Positions 51,308-60,275 of a stretch of DNA of 64,000 nt are shown one piece after another. The translations under genes were made by a program, and so were the position numbers. Source of the DNA: Bacteroidales bacterium (lineage in GTDB: Bacteria > Bacteroidota > Bacteroidia > Bacteroidales > F082); assembly GCA_024709145.1 (NCBI GenBank), contig JANJXG010000003.1:1-64000 (forward strand). The letters run 5' to 3'. The notes beneath the pieces are model-generated. The model saw only the letters and a list, made by a program, of their open reading frames with translations. It had not been told where the DNA came from and did no database searches. The stretch's first letter is position 1, and every line of letters starts with the position of its first letter.

Positions 51308-51348
51308 ATCAGTCATTATTCATCGGTTGTGAAAAAAGTATGACTGAT
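51308..51348. promoter_or_regulatory. Inverted repeat upstream of the keto-glycoside operon
   Basis: ATCAGTCAT (51308-51316) and ATGACTGAT (51340-51348) are perfectly complementary, with centres 32 bp apart, and end 25 bp before the -7 box of the operon. A candidate operator, or a weak hairpin; no T-run follows. Confidence 0.4.
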
Positions 51349-51373
51349 CGGGCAAAGCAACGCCTAAAAAAAA

Positions 51374-51381
51374 TAACTTTG
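51374..51381 (+). promoter_or_regulatory. -7 box for the DoxX/keto-glycoside operon
   Basis: TAACTTTG, exact TAnnTTTG match, 22 nt before the DoxX ATG. Confidence 0.5.
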
Positions 51382-51403
51382 AGGCTTGCAATATGTGTGA
51401 CGC

Positions 51404-51868
51404 ATGAAACAAAGCAAAAAGTCAGATTTTTCCATTGCCATACTTCGGGTTTTGATTGGTTGGCACTTTCTCTATGAGGGACTGGTAAAAGTTTTTCAGC
51501 CTGCCTGGACTTCGAAGGCGTATTTATTGGATTCGGCCGGATGGTTCCGCAATTTCTACTTTTGGCTTGCGGGTCACGATAAGGTTTTGACCTTCACGGA
51601 TGCACTGAATGCCTGGGGTCTTACCCTGATCGGTTTTTCGCTTGTGATTGGTTTGATGAGTCGGTGGGCTGCTCTGGGGGGCATGTTTATCCTTTCCTTG
51701 TACTACCTCTCGCACCCGCCATTTCCGGGTCTCAGTTACCTTTTTCCCTCGGACGGAAGCTATTTCATCGTCAATAAAACGCTGATCGAGCTATTCTGCA
51801 TGTTCTTGTTGTATCGCAATCCTACCGACAATCAATTGGGACTTCAGCGATTGTTTAACCGTAAATGA
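51404..51868 (+). CDS. DoxX family membrane protein
   Basis: 154 aa with four hydrophobic segments. The DoxX family start is ILRVLIGWHFLYEGLVKVFQP, with LSLYYLSHPPFPGL later. DoxX-like proteins often sit beside membrane or periplasmic oxidoreductases and are suspected of linking them to quinones. First gene of a six-gene operon with three Gfo/Idh/MocA oxidoreductases; 10 nt before the next gene. A role passing electrons from the exported oxidoreductases is inference. Confidence 0.82.
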   Translation: MKQSKKSDFSIAILRVLIGWHFLYEGLVKVFQPAWTSKAYLLDSAGWFRNFYFWLAGHDKVLTFTDALNAWGLTLIGFSLVIGLMSRWAALGGMFILSLYYLSHPPFPGLSYLFPSDGSYFIVNKTLIELFCMFLLYRNPTDNQLGLQRLFNRK

Positions 51869-51878
51869 TGATAATTGA

Positions 51879-53444
51879 ATGAGTTCTTATAACAAAGACG
51901 GAAAAAAAGGTATTTCCCGACGTGATATGATTGCCGGATTGGCAGCAGTGCCTGTTTTGGGTGTCATCGGATATGGATTGTTGAAACACGAACAGGAAAA
52001 GGGTAAGCAACAGGCAGCCGGTTTGAAAGAATTACGTCTGACGGCTCCTGCCGGGGTGCCACCACTTGTTGAAGGACCTGTGATCAGAATTGGCGTTGTC
52101 GGCTGTGGCGGACGCGGTGGTTACCTGATGAAAGCGCTTGGTTTTGTCCATCCCGACAGGATTGATGATTGGGAGAATAAAGCGAAAACAGATCCCAATA
52201 TGGCTGACTACCTCCATGAGTTCCGACAACAGGAAGCTCTCAATGTTCAAATCACGGCTGTGTGTGATGTGTTTGAAAAAAATGCGAAAAGGGCTGTAAA
52301 AACAGGTGCCAATGCGCATCGAAATGGTCAGCAGGGAACAATGGGCCGGGAACCCAAAAGTTATCATACTTATGCTGAATTGGTGGCCGATCCCGAAGTT
52401 GATGCTGTGATAGTTGCAACCCCCGACCATTTGCATGTGCCTGTTGCTTTGGCAGCTGCCCGATTCGGAAAACATGTTTATTGTGAAAAGCCACTTTCAT
52501 GGACTGTTGCCGAAACTTTTGAGGTGAGAAAGGTTGTGAAAGATACCGGAATTGTTTTTCAGTTAGGTCATCAGGGCCGTCAAACTGAGAGTTATCAGGT
52601 GGCAAAAATGCTTATCGATCAGGATGTGATCGGGAAAGTTTCGCTCATTGAAGTGTGTACCAACAGAAACGATCCCAACGGTGCTTGGGTCTATGATATT
52701 GACCCTGAGGCAAATGAACAAACTATCGATTGGAAACAATTCATTGGACCTGCACCCTGGCACGATTTCAGCCTGGAGCGTTTTTTTCGGTGGCGTTGCT
52801 GGTGGGATTACAGCACGGGCTTGAGCGGCGATTTATTTACGCACGAATATGATGCCATGAATCAAATCTTTGGATTAGGTATCCCACATTCGGCAATGGC
52901 TTCGGGCGGCATTTACTTTTACAAAGACGGTAGAACAGTGCCGGATGTGCTGAATATGGCTTTTGAATATCCCGGTCGCGACCTCACCCTGCTCTACAGC
53001 GCCACCCTGAGCAGCGAAAAAAACAGGGGGAAAGCAATTATGGGCCACGATGCATGGATTGAACTGGATGAAAAACTAACGGTTTACCTTGATCCGCGCT
53101 CCACCCGCTACAAAGATCAGATTGACAAGGGACTGCTCGAACCTTTCAAACCGATATATGCCTATACCCCGGGACAAGGCAGTGTTGATGCCATTACCAC
53201 ACCTACTGAAAAATATTTTGCCGGTCGAGGTTTACTCTACACGTACCGTGATGGAAAAGCTGTTGATACCACTCACCTTCATTTGAGGGAATGGCTCAAC
53301 TGCATTCGCCTCAACAACCAAAGCCAGCCCAGCTGCAACATCGACCAGGCATTCGAAGAAGCTATCACGGCTCACATGGGCACCATTTCCTACCAGGAAG
53401 GTAGAAGGGCCTTTTGGGATCCGGCCAATGAAAAAATCATGTAA
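51879..53444 (+). CDS. Tat-exported Gfo/Idh/MocA family oxidoreductase (1)
   Basis: 521 aa. N-terminal twin-arginine signal (ISRRDMIAGLAAVPVLG). Rossmann domain with GVVGCGGRGGYLMKAL, and the family motif YCEKPLSW (Lys204). C-terminal alpha/beta domain with WRCWWDYSTGLSGD. Such exported, tightly NAD(P)-holding enzymes oxidise or reduce sugars in the envelope; in this context it is likely a glycoside 3-oxidoreductase. Second gene of the operon, 11 nt before the next. Confidence 0.88.
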   Translation: MSSYNKDGKKGISRRDMIAGLAAVPVLGVIGYGLLKHEQEKGKQQAAGLKELRLTAPAGVPPLVEGPVIRIGVVGCGGRGGYLMKALGFVHPDRIDDWENKAKTDPNMADYLHEFRQQEALNVQITAVCDVFEKNAKRAVKTGANAHRNGQQGTMGREPKSYHTYAELVADPEVDAVIVATPDHLHVPVALAAARFGKHVYCEKPLSWTVAETFEVRKVVKDTGIVFQLGHQGRQTESYQVAKMLIDQDVIGKVSLIEVCTNRNDPNGAWVYDIDPEANEQTIDWKQFIGPAPWHDFSLERFFRWRCWWDYSTGLSGDLFTHEYDAMNQIFGLGIPHSAMASGGIYFYKDGRTVPDVLNMAFEYPGRDLTLLYSATLSSEKNRGKAIMGHDAWIELDEKLTVYLDPRSTRYKDQIDKGLLEPFKPIYAYTPGQGSVDAITTPTEKYFAGRGLLYTYRDGKAVDTTHLHLREWLNCIRLNNQSQPSCNIDQAFEEAITAHMGTISYQEGRRAFWDPANEKIM

Positions 53445-53455
53445 TTAAACTGCCT

Positions 53456-54541
53456 ATGAAAGAACACATCCCTCAGGGGCATTATACGCATTTTCCTGCA
53501 ATCAACACCGCCATCGTTGGTTTTGGGTTGTCCGGACGTGTTTTTCATGCGCCGCTGATTGCTTTTCACAAAGGTTTCAGCTTACATACTGTCATGACAA
53601 GCGGAAAGGAAGCCGGTCAGTTGTATCCCGGCGTCAGGATTGCGGCCAGTTTTCACCAGGTAATCCAGGATAGTGCTGTTGAATTGGTTGTGTTGTGCAG
53701 CCCGCATCAATTGCATGCTCAGCAGGCCATCGATGCCATGAAAGCGGGAAAGGATGTGGTAATTGAAAAACCTGTTGCATTGAACAGTAAGGAGTTACGA
53801 AAAGTCATTAAAGTAAGCCACGAAACCGGACGCAGTTTTTTCCCTTTTCACAACAGACGATGGGACGGTGATTTTTTAACAGTAAAGCACCTCTTCAGGG
53901 AGGGATATCTGGGCGACATTGTTGAATTTGAATCTCGCTTCGACCGCTTCAGTCCGGAGGTGAACAGAGCTGAATGGCGATACACCGACGAGCGAAACGG
54001 TGGTACACTTTTCGATCTGGGACCTCACCTTGTTGATCAGGCCATTCATCTGTTCGGGCATCCCGCTGCTGTTCATGCCCTGCTGTTTCAGCAACGAAAG
54101 GGAAGTCAGACCAACGATGCTTTCGATCTCAGATTGTTATACAAAAACACGGTTGTCAGCCTTAAAGCAGGTATTTTTATCCCGATGCCGGGTCCGCGCT
54201 TTCAGGTTCACGGGAAGAAGGGTTCTTACATTAAATATGGTCTCGATATGCAGGAATCAAGACTCAAGGAAGGGAAGCTGCCCAACAGCAGTGGCTTTGG
54301 TGCCGACCTTGTTAAGAACCACGGGATGGTGCAGTCGGAAATGCTCGATGGAGGCAGTAAAATCAAGTTTCCTACTTTTGATGGGAATTATTTGCAATTT
54401 TATGAAGAGGTTTATGCTGCCTTGCGGCTGAAGAAACCTGCGCCTGTTTCGGCCATCGATGCCATTGCAGGCCTACGTGTTCTCGAAATAGCACTCGAAA
54501 GCCACAAACAAGGAAAGGTTATGCAATTTACAATGGATTAA
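53456..54541 (+). CDS. Cytoplasmic Gfo/Idh/MocA family oxidoreductase (2)
   Basis: 361 aa, without a signal peptide, unlike the other two copies in the operon. Rossmann loop IVGFGLSGRVFHAPLI, EKP motif VVIEKPVAL (Lys105) and substrate-domain motif GGTLFDLGPHLVDQAIHLFG. It resembles the YdgJ-like branch. It may reduce the keto-sugar product after uptake. 9 nt before the isomerase gene. Confidence 0.88.
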   Translation: MKEHIPQGHYTHFPAINTAIVGFGLSGRVFHAPLIAFHKGFSLHTVMTSGKEAGQLYPGVRIAASFHQVIQDSAVELVVLCSPHQLHAQQAIDAMKAGKDVVIEKPVALNSKELRKVIKVSHETGRSFFPFHNRRWDGDFLTVKHLFREGYLGDIVEFESRFDRFSPEVNRAEWRYTDERNGGTLFDLGPHLVDQAIHLFGHPAAVHALLFQQRKGSQTNDAFDLRLLYKNTVVSLKAGIFIPMPGPRFQVHGKKGSYIKYGLDMQESRLKEGKLPNSSGFGADLVKNHGMVQSEMLDGGSKIKFPTFDGNYLQFYEEVYAALRLKKPAPVSAIDAIAGLRVLEIALESHKQGKVMQFTMD

Positions 54542-54550
54542 TACTTTCAG

Positions 54551-55408
54551 ATGATGCAAACAAGAAGAGATTTTTTAAAAAACATTCCACTCGTTTCAGG
54601 AACTGTGATGATGACACAATTGTCAACGAATGAAGCATTTGGTTCAAATTTTTTGATCAAAGAAGCCGGCATACAGCTTTGGACCCTTCGTGATGATATG
54701 CAAAAAAATGTGAATGAAACACTGAGGAAAGTTGCTGAGCTGGGATATAAAAGCTTGGAAACCTATGGCTTCGATGGGAATTTTTACGGTAAAAAAGCCA
54801 GGGAGTTCAGTGATTTCTGCAGGGGTTTGGGAATGAATGTTCACAGTAGCCATACAGGAATCACAGCCGATACAGCAGCTTCGTTTGCAAATCAGGCAGC
54901 CGAGGCAGGGTTGAGTTTTCTCGTTTTGCCATCGATGATGGGCAGACCAGAAAAATCCCTCGATGACTTCAAAAAAACAGCCGAAGAAATGAATGTTATC
55001 GGGGAGCAATGTCTCAAGAGTGGTATTCGATTTGCCTATCATAACCACGATTTTGAATTTCGTACGATGGAAGGGAAACTTCCTTACGATATTTTACTTC
55101 AATATACTGATCCTAAACTTGTTTCATTTCAAATGGATTTGTATTGGGTGACCAGGGCAGGTCACGATCCCTTTAAATATTTTGATCTGCATCCCGGAAG
55201 GTTTACCACCTGGCACATCAAAGATATGGCAGTCGATGGCAAAAGTTGCATTGTGGGCAATGGCAGGATCGATTTTAAAAATCTGCTTGAAAAGGCAGGT
55301 CAGGCAGGTTTGGAAAGGTTATTTGTTGAGCAGGAGCAATACGACGAGGGTACTCCGCTCTACTGTGCCGGCAAAAGCCTCCAATACATTCAAAAGAAAC
55401 TTTTTTAA
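54551..55408 (+). CDS. Exported sugar phosphate isomerase/epimerase family protein
   Basis: 285 aa. N-terminal Tat-type signal (TRRDFLKNIPLVSGTVM). TIM-barrel of the xylose-isomerase-like (IolE/AP endonuclease 2) family: IQLWTLRDDM, FAYHNHDFEF, SFQMDLYWVTRAG, TTWHIKDM and FVEQEQYD supply the metal-binding Glu, Asp and His. In described keto-glycoside clusters enzymes of this fold act on 3-keto sugars. 19 nt before the third oxidoreductase gene. Confidence 0.87.
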   Translation: MMQTRRDFLKNIPLVSGTVMMTQLSTNEAFGSNFLIKEAGIQLWTLRDDMQKNVNETLRKVAELGYKSLETYGFDGNFYGKKAREFSDFCRGLGMNVHSSHTGITADTAASFANQAAEAGLSFLVLPSMMGRPEKSLDDFKKTAEEMNVIGEQCLKSGIRFAYHNHDFEFRTMEGKLPYDILLQYTDPKLVSFQMDLYWVTRAGHDPFKYFDLHPGRFTTWHIKDMAVDGKSCIVGNGRIDFKNLLEKAGQAGLERLFVEQEQYDEGTPLYCAGKSLQYIQKKLF

Positions 55409-55427
55409 CCAATAAATATCATCTTTT

Positions 55428-56912
55428 ATGGAAGATCAAGCCAATAACAGCAGTGGCATGGACAGACGATCATTTTTGCGGAACTCTGCATTGACAGCGG
55501 CCGGCTTTATGATCCTGCCTAGCCAGGTAATCTCAGGATTAGGCCACAAAGCACCCAGCGACAAACTGAATATCGTCGGCGTGGGCGTGGGAGGCCGCGG
55601 CGGCGGTGTGATTCGTGCCGTCAGTAGCGAAAACATCATTGGACTTTGTGATGTTGACTGGAAGTATTCCAGAAAAATTTTCAACGAATATCCGGATGCC
55701 AAAAAGTATTATGATTGGCGTAAAATGTTTGATGAACTTGGCAAAAGCATTGATGCTGTGGTGGTTGGAACGCCTGATCATACACATGCCATCATCAGCA
55801 TCAACGCCATGAAAATGGGAAAGCATGTTTATTGTGAAAAGCCTTTAACCCATTCAGTTTGGGAGTCGCGTCAGATGACCGAAGTTGCCCGGCAATATAA
55901 AGTAGCTACCCAAATGGGTAACCAGGGTAACTCGGGTGAAGGCATCAGACAAGTGTGCGAGTGGGTGTGGGATGGTGCAATTGGTGAGGTAAAAGAAGCG
56001 CATGCATGGACCAACCGACCCATTTGGCCGCAAGGTTTGCAAAGACCAGCCGATACGCCTCCGGTTCCGGAGACATTGAACTGGGATCTCTTCCTCGGAC
56101 CTGCTAAAGACAGACCTTACAATCCGATCTACACACCCTGGAATTGGCGTGGATGGTGGGATTTCGGCACAGGTGCACTCGGTGATATGGCCTGCCACAT
56201 CATGGATCCGATATTTATGTCGCTCAATCTGAAATATCCAAGTAAGGTTCAGGGAACATCTTCCCAATTCAACACTGAATCGCCTCCACTGGCAGAGGTG
56301 GTGAAATATGTTTTCCCGAAAAGGGATAATTACAAAGGCATCGCCATGCCGGAGGTTAATGTCACCTGGTGGGATGGTGGTTTGTTACCGCCTCGTCCGG
56401 AAGAATTGCCCGACGGTGAAGTGATGGGCCGAGACCCCAATGGTGGATGCCTGCTGATCGGTTCCAAAGGAAAAATCATGACAGGCTGTTATGGAAGAGA
56501 GCCATTCCTTTTGCCACTTGATTACGACAAGGAATACAAACGTCCTGCTCCCAGCATGCGCCGTGTTGAAACAAGTCATGAAATGGATTGGGTGCGGGCT
56601 TGCAAGGAAAACCCAGAAAGCCGCACTGAGGCAAGCTCCTATTTTGGGTATTCAGGACCAATGAATGAAATGGTGGTAATGGGCGTAGTTGCTGTGCGCT
56701 TGCAGGATCTCAAACGCGAACTTTTATGGGATGGTGCCAAAATGGAGTTTACCAATATCGGTGCAGATGATGAAATCAGGGTAGTGAAGAGTGATAAATT
56801 TGAGGTCATCGATGGTCATCCTCATTTCGATACCCAACACGAAACGATGAATGCCCTGGCCGCTGCAAATGAGTACATCCGGCATACTTACCGTAAAGGC
56901 TGGTCGTTGTAA
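55428..56912 (+). CDS. Tat-exported Gfo/Idh/MocA family oxidoreductase (3)
   Basis: 494 aa. Tat-like signal MDRRSFLRNSALTAAGF. Rossmann motif VGVGVGGRGGGVI, EKP motif YCEKPLTH (Lys138), and the long aromatic-rich substrate region (NPIYTPWNWRGWWDFGTGALGDMACHIMDP) seen in Bacteroidota and Planctomycetota members. Probably envelope-located. 42 nt before the DUF1080 gene. Confidence 0.88.
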   Translation: MEDQANNSSGMDRRSFLRNSALTAAGFMILPSQVISGLGHKAPSDKLNIVGVGVGGRGGGVIRAVSSENIIGLCDVDWKYSRKIFNEYPDAKKYYDWRKMFDELGKSIDAVVVGTPDHTHAIISINAMKMGKHVYCEKPLTHSVWESRQMTEVARQYKVATQMGNQGNSGEGIRQVCEWVWDGAIGEVKEAHAWTNRPIWPQGLQRPADTPPVPETLNWDLFLGPAKDRPYNPIYTPWNWRGWWDFGTGALGDMACHIMDPIFMSLNLKYPSKVQGTSSQFNTESPPLAEVVKYVFPKRDNYKGIAMPEVNVTWWDGGLLPPRPEELPDGEVMGRDPNGGCLLIGSKGKIMTGCYGREPFLLPLDYDKEYKRPAPSMRRVETSHEMDWVRACKENPESRTEASSYFGYSGPMNEMVVMGVVAVRLQDLKRELLWDGAKMEFTNIGADDEIRVVKSDKFEVIDGHPHFDTQHETMNALAAANEYIRHTYRKGWSL

Positions 56913-56954
56913 TTTGTTATTAATCCATTTAAAATCAATTTAATAAGTGAAATT

Positions 56955-57725
56955 ATGAAGAAAATTATCATTCTATCACTGCTGGCTTTGGCAGTGATTT
57001 CATGCCAGAACGCAGCACAGAAAACGAACGAAAGCAAGGCTGAACAAAAATCAGCCGTTGTGGCTGACAATACGCTGTCAGCCGATGAAGCCGCTGCCGG
57101 TTGGATGCTCATGTTTGATGGCACAACACCCGGCAAATGGCGGGGCTATGGAAAAGATCATTTCCCTGCAGGATGGAAAATCGAAAACGGCACCTTGCAG
57201 TGTATTGGTTCAGGCCGCGGAGAAGCTGGCTCTCAAGATGGAGGTGACATCATTTTTGATGAAAAATTCAGCAATTTTGAGCTTACACTCGAGTGGAAAA
57301 TCTCTGAAGGTGGCAATAGCGGGATTCTTTACCTGGCGCAGGAACTGCCTGACAAAACTATCTGGCAAACTGCTCCCGAAATGCAGGTACTCGACAATAC
57401 CAAGCATCCCGACGGGCGTGATGGTTTGCACAGTGCCGGTGCTCTTTATGATATGATTGGAGTGGCTGCCGACAAAGTGAAACCTGTTGGTGAATGGAAT
57501 CAGGTTAAATTGCTCATCTACAAAGGTCTTGTCGAACATTGGCTGAATGGTGAAAAAGTGGTTGAGTACCATCTTTGGACTCCCGAATGGAATGAAATGG
57601 TTGCCAAAAGCAAGTTTCCGCAATACAATCCCGATTGGGCAAATGTAGCTCAGGAAGGTTTCATCGGATTGCAGGATCATGGTGATGATGTTTGGTATAA
57701 GAACATCAAAATCAGAAAACTGTAA
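56955..57725 (+). CDS. DUF1080 (3-keto-disaccharide hydrolase-type) lipoprotein
   Basis: 256 aa. Lipoprotein signal MKKIIILSLLALAVISC. One DUF1080 concanavalin-like domain: GWMLMFDGTTPGKWRGYG, FELTLEWKISEGGNSGILYL, PEMQVLDNTKHPDG, VEHWLNGEKVVEYHL and GFIGLQDHGDDVWYKNIKIRKL. DUF1080 enzymes cleave 3-keto-glycosides by elimination or hydrolysis. Last gene of the operon; it completes an oxidise-cleave-isomerise-reduce set. A strong terminator follows. Confidence 0.88.
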   Translation: MKKIIILSLLALAVISCQNAAQKTNESKAEQKSAVVADNTLSADEAAAGWMLMFDGTTPGKWRGYGKDHFPAGWKIENGTLQCIGSGRGEAGSQDGGDIIFDEKFSNFELTLEWKISEGGNSGILYLAQELPDKTIWQTAPEMQVLDNTKHPDGRDGLHSAGALYDMIGVAADKVKPVGEWNQVKLLIYKGLVEHWLNGEKVVEYHLWTPEWNEMVAKSKFPQYNPDWANVAQEGFIGLQDHGDDVWYKNIKIRKL

Positions 57726-57744
57726 GTACTTATTGATTTAGTCC

Positions 57745-57800
57745 AAACCGCTTTTTTGGCTTCAATCATTAACGGATGAGCCGAAAAGGCGGTTTTTTTT
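57745..57800 (+). terminator. Terminator after the DUF1080 gene
   Basis: Arms 57745-57760 and 57780-57795 pair over 16 positions with two G-T wobbles (AAACCGC...GCGGTTT at the base), followed by T's to 57800. Confidence 0.85.
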
Positions 57801-57867
57801 GCTTGATGGCACGTCTGTAGGGCATCTGTTTGGCTCAAATACTTAATTTCGTGCAAAATTAAAAAGG

Positions 57868-58665
57868 GTGATTGAAGCGCAGAACCTGAAGATCGGAATA
57901 GCAGGAACAGGACGATTGGCCTGGAACCTATGCAATGCTTTGATGGCCTGTGGATTTCGTATTGCTGAAGTGACGGGGCGGTCTTCCCATAAAATCAGTC
58001 AGTTAGCAACCCACTGTTTGGCAGAAGCCGTGGAGAGCCCCTCGGCATTGAGCCCCGGTAACGACCTTTTTGTGTTGGCTGTAAACGATGATGCTGTTGA
58101 AACGGTTGCAGCCCTTTTGCCTGAAACGAAAGGACTCGTTGTTCACACCTCAGGAATGAAAACCCTTGGCAGCCTCAAAGGGAAGTTTACGAAATCCGGC
58201 GTTTTTTACCCCCTTCAGAGCTTCAGCTTCGAGCGTCAACCTGATTTCTCCAGTATCCCGGTTATCATTCAGGCTTCTGATGGTGATTCGGCTGATCTGC
58301 TCCTTTTCATCGGGAATAGATTGAGCCAAAGCGTCGTCAGTTCTACTGATGAGCAGCGACAAACATTACACCTGGCAGCGGTTTTTGTCAATAATTTTTC
58401 GAATGCCCTTTATACTATGGCTCAGGAAATTTTGCATGACAAACAATTATCAATCAGTATCCTACATCCTCTGATGCTGGAAACTGTCCTGAAAGTTGGT
58501 AGTCAGAATCCCCTGGATGCACAAACCGGACCGGCAAGACGCAACGATTCCGGAACAATTGAGAGGCATTTGCTGATGCTTGCCGGGAAACCTGATTTGC
58601 TCCAAACCTATCAATTAATGACTGACTTTATTCTGAAGAAATATCACCACAAAAAAGATGAGTAA
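57868..58665 (+). CDS. Rossmann-like DUF2520 protein
   Basis: 265 aa. An N-terminal NAD(P)-binding fold related to pyrroline-5-carboxylate reductase (IGIAGTGRLAWNLCNAL), then DUF2520 with HTSGMKTLGSL and GVFYPLQSFS. Function unsettled. GTG start; no earlier in-frame start is available close by. Its stop overlaps the next gene by 8 nt. The trio DUF2520-KdsC-like-UbiA seems to be a conserved Bacteroidota arrangement (from memory). Confidence 0.88.
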   Translation: MIEAQNLKIGIAGTGRLAWNLCNALMACGFRIAEVTGRSSHKISQLATHCLAEAVESPSALSPGNDLFVLAVNDDAVETVAALLPETKGLVVHTSGMKTLGSLKGKFTKSGVFYPLQSFSFERQPDFSSIPVIIQASDGDSADLLLFIGNRLSQSVVSSTDEQRQTLHLAAVFVNNFSNALYTMAQEILHDKQLSISILHPLMLETVLKVGSQNPLDAQTGPARRNDSGTIERHLLMLAGKPDLLQTYQLMTDFILKKYHHKKDE

Positions 58666-59179
58666 TTACAAGACAAAATTACTGAGCGTAAACACTTTCA
58701 TTTTTGATTATGATGGCGTAATGACAGATGGCGTGATCGTGCTCAACAATGAAGGTGAGCCATTGCGAACTGCCAATGTGAAAGATGGTTATGCACTTCA
58801 ATTGATACGGAAGCTAGGTTACAACATTGCCATCATTTCGGGAGGTTATTCGCCGAGCATGCAAAAAAGGTTTGACGCCCTCAGCATCACAGATGTTTTT
58901 TTAGGAGTGAGCGACAAATTGCAGGTGTATGAAAAGTATCGTGACGATAAAGGACTTACCGATGCTGAGATTGTTTATATGGGCGATGACATACCTGACT
59001 ATCGCTGTATGAAAATTGTTGGTGTGCCTACCTGTCCTGCGGATGCTGCTGAAGAAATCAAGCGTATCAGTGTTTATATCAGTCACTACAAAGGCGGTCA
59101 TGGCTGTGTTCGTGATATTATCGAACAGGTGTTGAAGGTTCAGGGAAAATGGATGACAGATCATGCCCATCACTGGTAA
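58658..59179 (+). CDS. KdsC-like HAD phosphatase
   Basis: 173 aa. C0-type HAD phosphatase of the KdsC (YrbI) group: nucleophile Asp17 and Asp19 in FIFDYDGVMTDG, IISGGYS, and VYMGDDIPDYRCM. The canonical substrate is 3-deoxy-manno-octulosonate 8-phosphate in lipopolysaccharide core synthesis; here the specificity is presumed. No kdsA or kdsB is in the window. Confidence 0.85.
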   Translation: MSNYKTKLLSVNTFIFDYDGVMTDGVIVLNNEGEPLRTANVKDGYALQLIRKLGYNIAIISGGYSPSMQKRFDALSITDVFLGVSDKLQVYEKYRDDKGLTDAEIVYMGDDIPDYRCMKIVGVPTCPADAAEEIKRISVYISHYKGGHGCVRDIIEQVLKVQGKWMTDHAHHW

Positions 59180-59189
59180 AAAATTTATA

Positions 59190-60116
59190 ATGAATTTTCT
59201 TCGACTTATACGCTGGCCGAATCTACTCATCATTGCAGCAACGATGTTTTTGGTGAGGTATTCGATCGTTTGGCCGGGTCTCAGCCCTTTCGGGCCCGAG
59301 GCGATCACACCGATGCCCCTATTCATTTTGCTTGTTGGCGCGTTTATGCTCATTGCGGCTGCCGGTTACATAATCAACGACCTTAGTGATACAGATGTGG
59401 ACAGCATCAACAAACCGGACAAAATGATGATTGGAAAAATGATCAGCTTCCGCAATGCTAACAGTCTGTATTTGATTTTAAACGGGTTTGTGGTGCTGAT
59501 TGCAGCCTTCCTTGGGTATAAACTGCAAAGTTGGCGGCTGACTTTGATCCTGTTGATGATGATCGGTTTGCTTTATTTTTATTCAAGGCGCTACAAGCGC
59601 ATGAATCTTATTGGAAACATCGTTGTTGCTGTTGCCAGCTCCATGTCCCTGATCATCGTTTGGCTGACCGATTTTTTCTATCTTTCAAGGCGCGAAGGGC
59701 TTTTTGAGGAAGCGTCAGTCTCCTTCCCGGCCATAACAGCTTTGCTGATGGCTTATACTTTGTTTTCTTTTCTGACAAGCATGATCCGCGAGATGGTGAA
59801 AGATGTTGAGGACGTTCAAGGTGATACCCGTTACGGGTGCCAAACTTTTCCGGTTGTTGCAGGGGTTAGAGCTGCCAGAATCTTCTTATTATTAATGAGT
59901 GTTATCTTATTGGTATTGATGTTCTTATGGCAATATAATCTTTATCTGAAAACATTTTATACTGCAGCAATCGTTTTATTTGTATCGGATTTTCTGGCTG
60001 TTTACCTGATCATTTTATTGGCAAGAGCCCGGGAAAAGCAACAGTTTCATTATATCTCAGGTGTTGTTAAGTTGCTGATGGTTAGTGGATTGATATCTCT
60101 GTTATTCCTCAGGTAG
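59190..60116 (+). CDS. UbiA family prenyltransferase (geranylgeranylglycerol-phosphate synthase-like)
   Basis: About 308 aa, nine hydrophobic segments. First Asp-rich motif NDLSDTDVD (NDxxDxxxD), second REMVKDVEDVQGD. In Bacteroidota such genes are usually annotated as geranylgeranylglycerol-phosphate geranylgeranyltransferase; the true substrate may be a quinone precursor. The ATG at 59190 (MNFLRLIRWPNL) is preferred to one at 59163 that would overlap the phosphatase gene by 17 nt. Confidence 0.85.
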   Translation: MNFLRLIRWPNLLIIAATMFLVRYSIVWPGLSPFGPEAITPMPLFILLVGAFMLIAAAGYIINDLSDTDVDSINKPDKMMIGKMISFRNANSLYLILNGFVVLIAAFLGYKLQSWRLTLILLMMIGLLYFYSRRYKRMNLIGNIVVAVASSMSLIIVWLTDFFYLSRREGLFEEASVSFPAITALLMAYTLFSFLTSMIREMVKDVEDVQGDTRYGCQTFPVVAGVRAARIFLLLMSVILLVLMFLWQYNLYLKTFYTAAIVLFVSDFLAVYLIILLARAREKQQFHYISGVVKLLMVSGLISLLFLR

Positions 60117-60214
60117 ATCTATTTTCTGACGCTGATCTATGTCTTAGGGCGATTTTCGAGCATTTAATCAGAGAAGACCTGAAAATTATCTTTTATTTTC
60201 TTAGCTATTTCTTC

Positions 60215-60222
60215 CATCTTTG
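60215..60222 (+). promoter_or_regulatory. Candidate -7 box for the aldose epimerase gene
   Basis: CATCTTTG, one mismatch to TAnnTTTG. It supports the start at 60276 over an in-frame TTG at 60228. Confidence 0.35.
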
Positions 60223-60275
60223 CATCATTGCATGTGTGTGCACAATTATTGGTTAAACTATTCAATTACAAAAAT

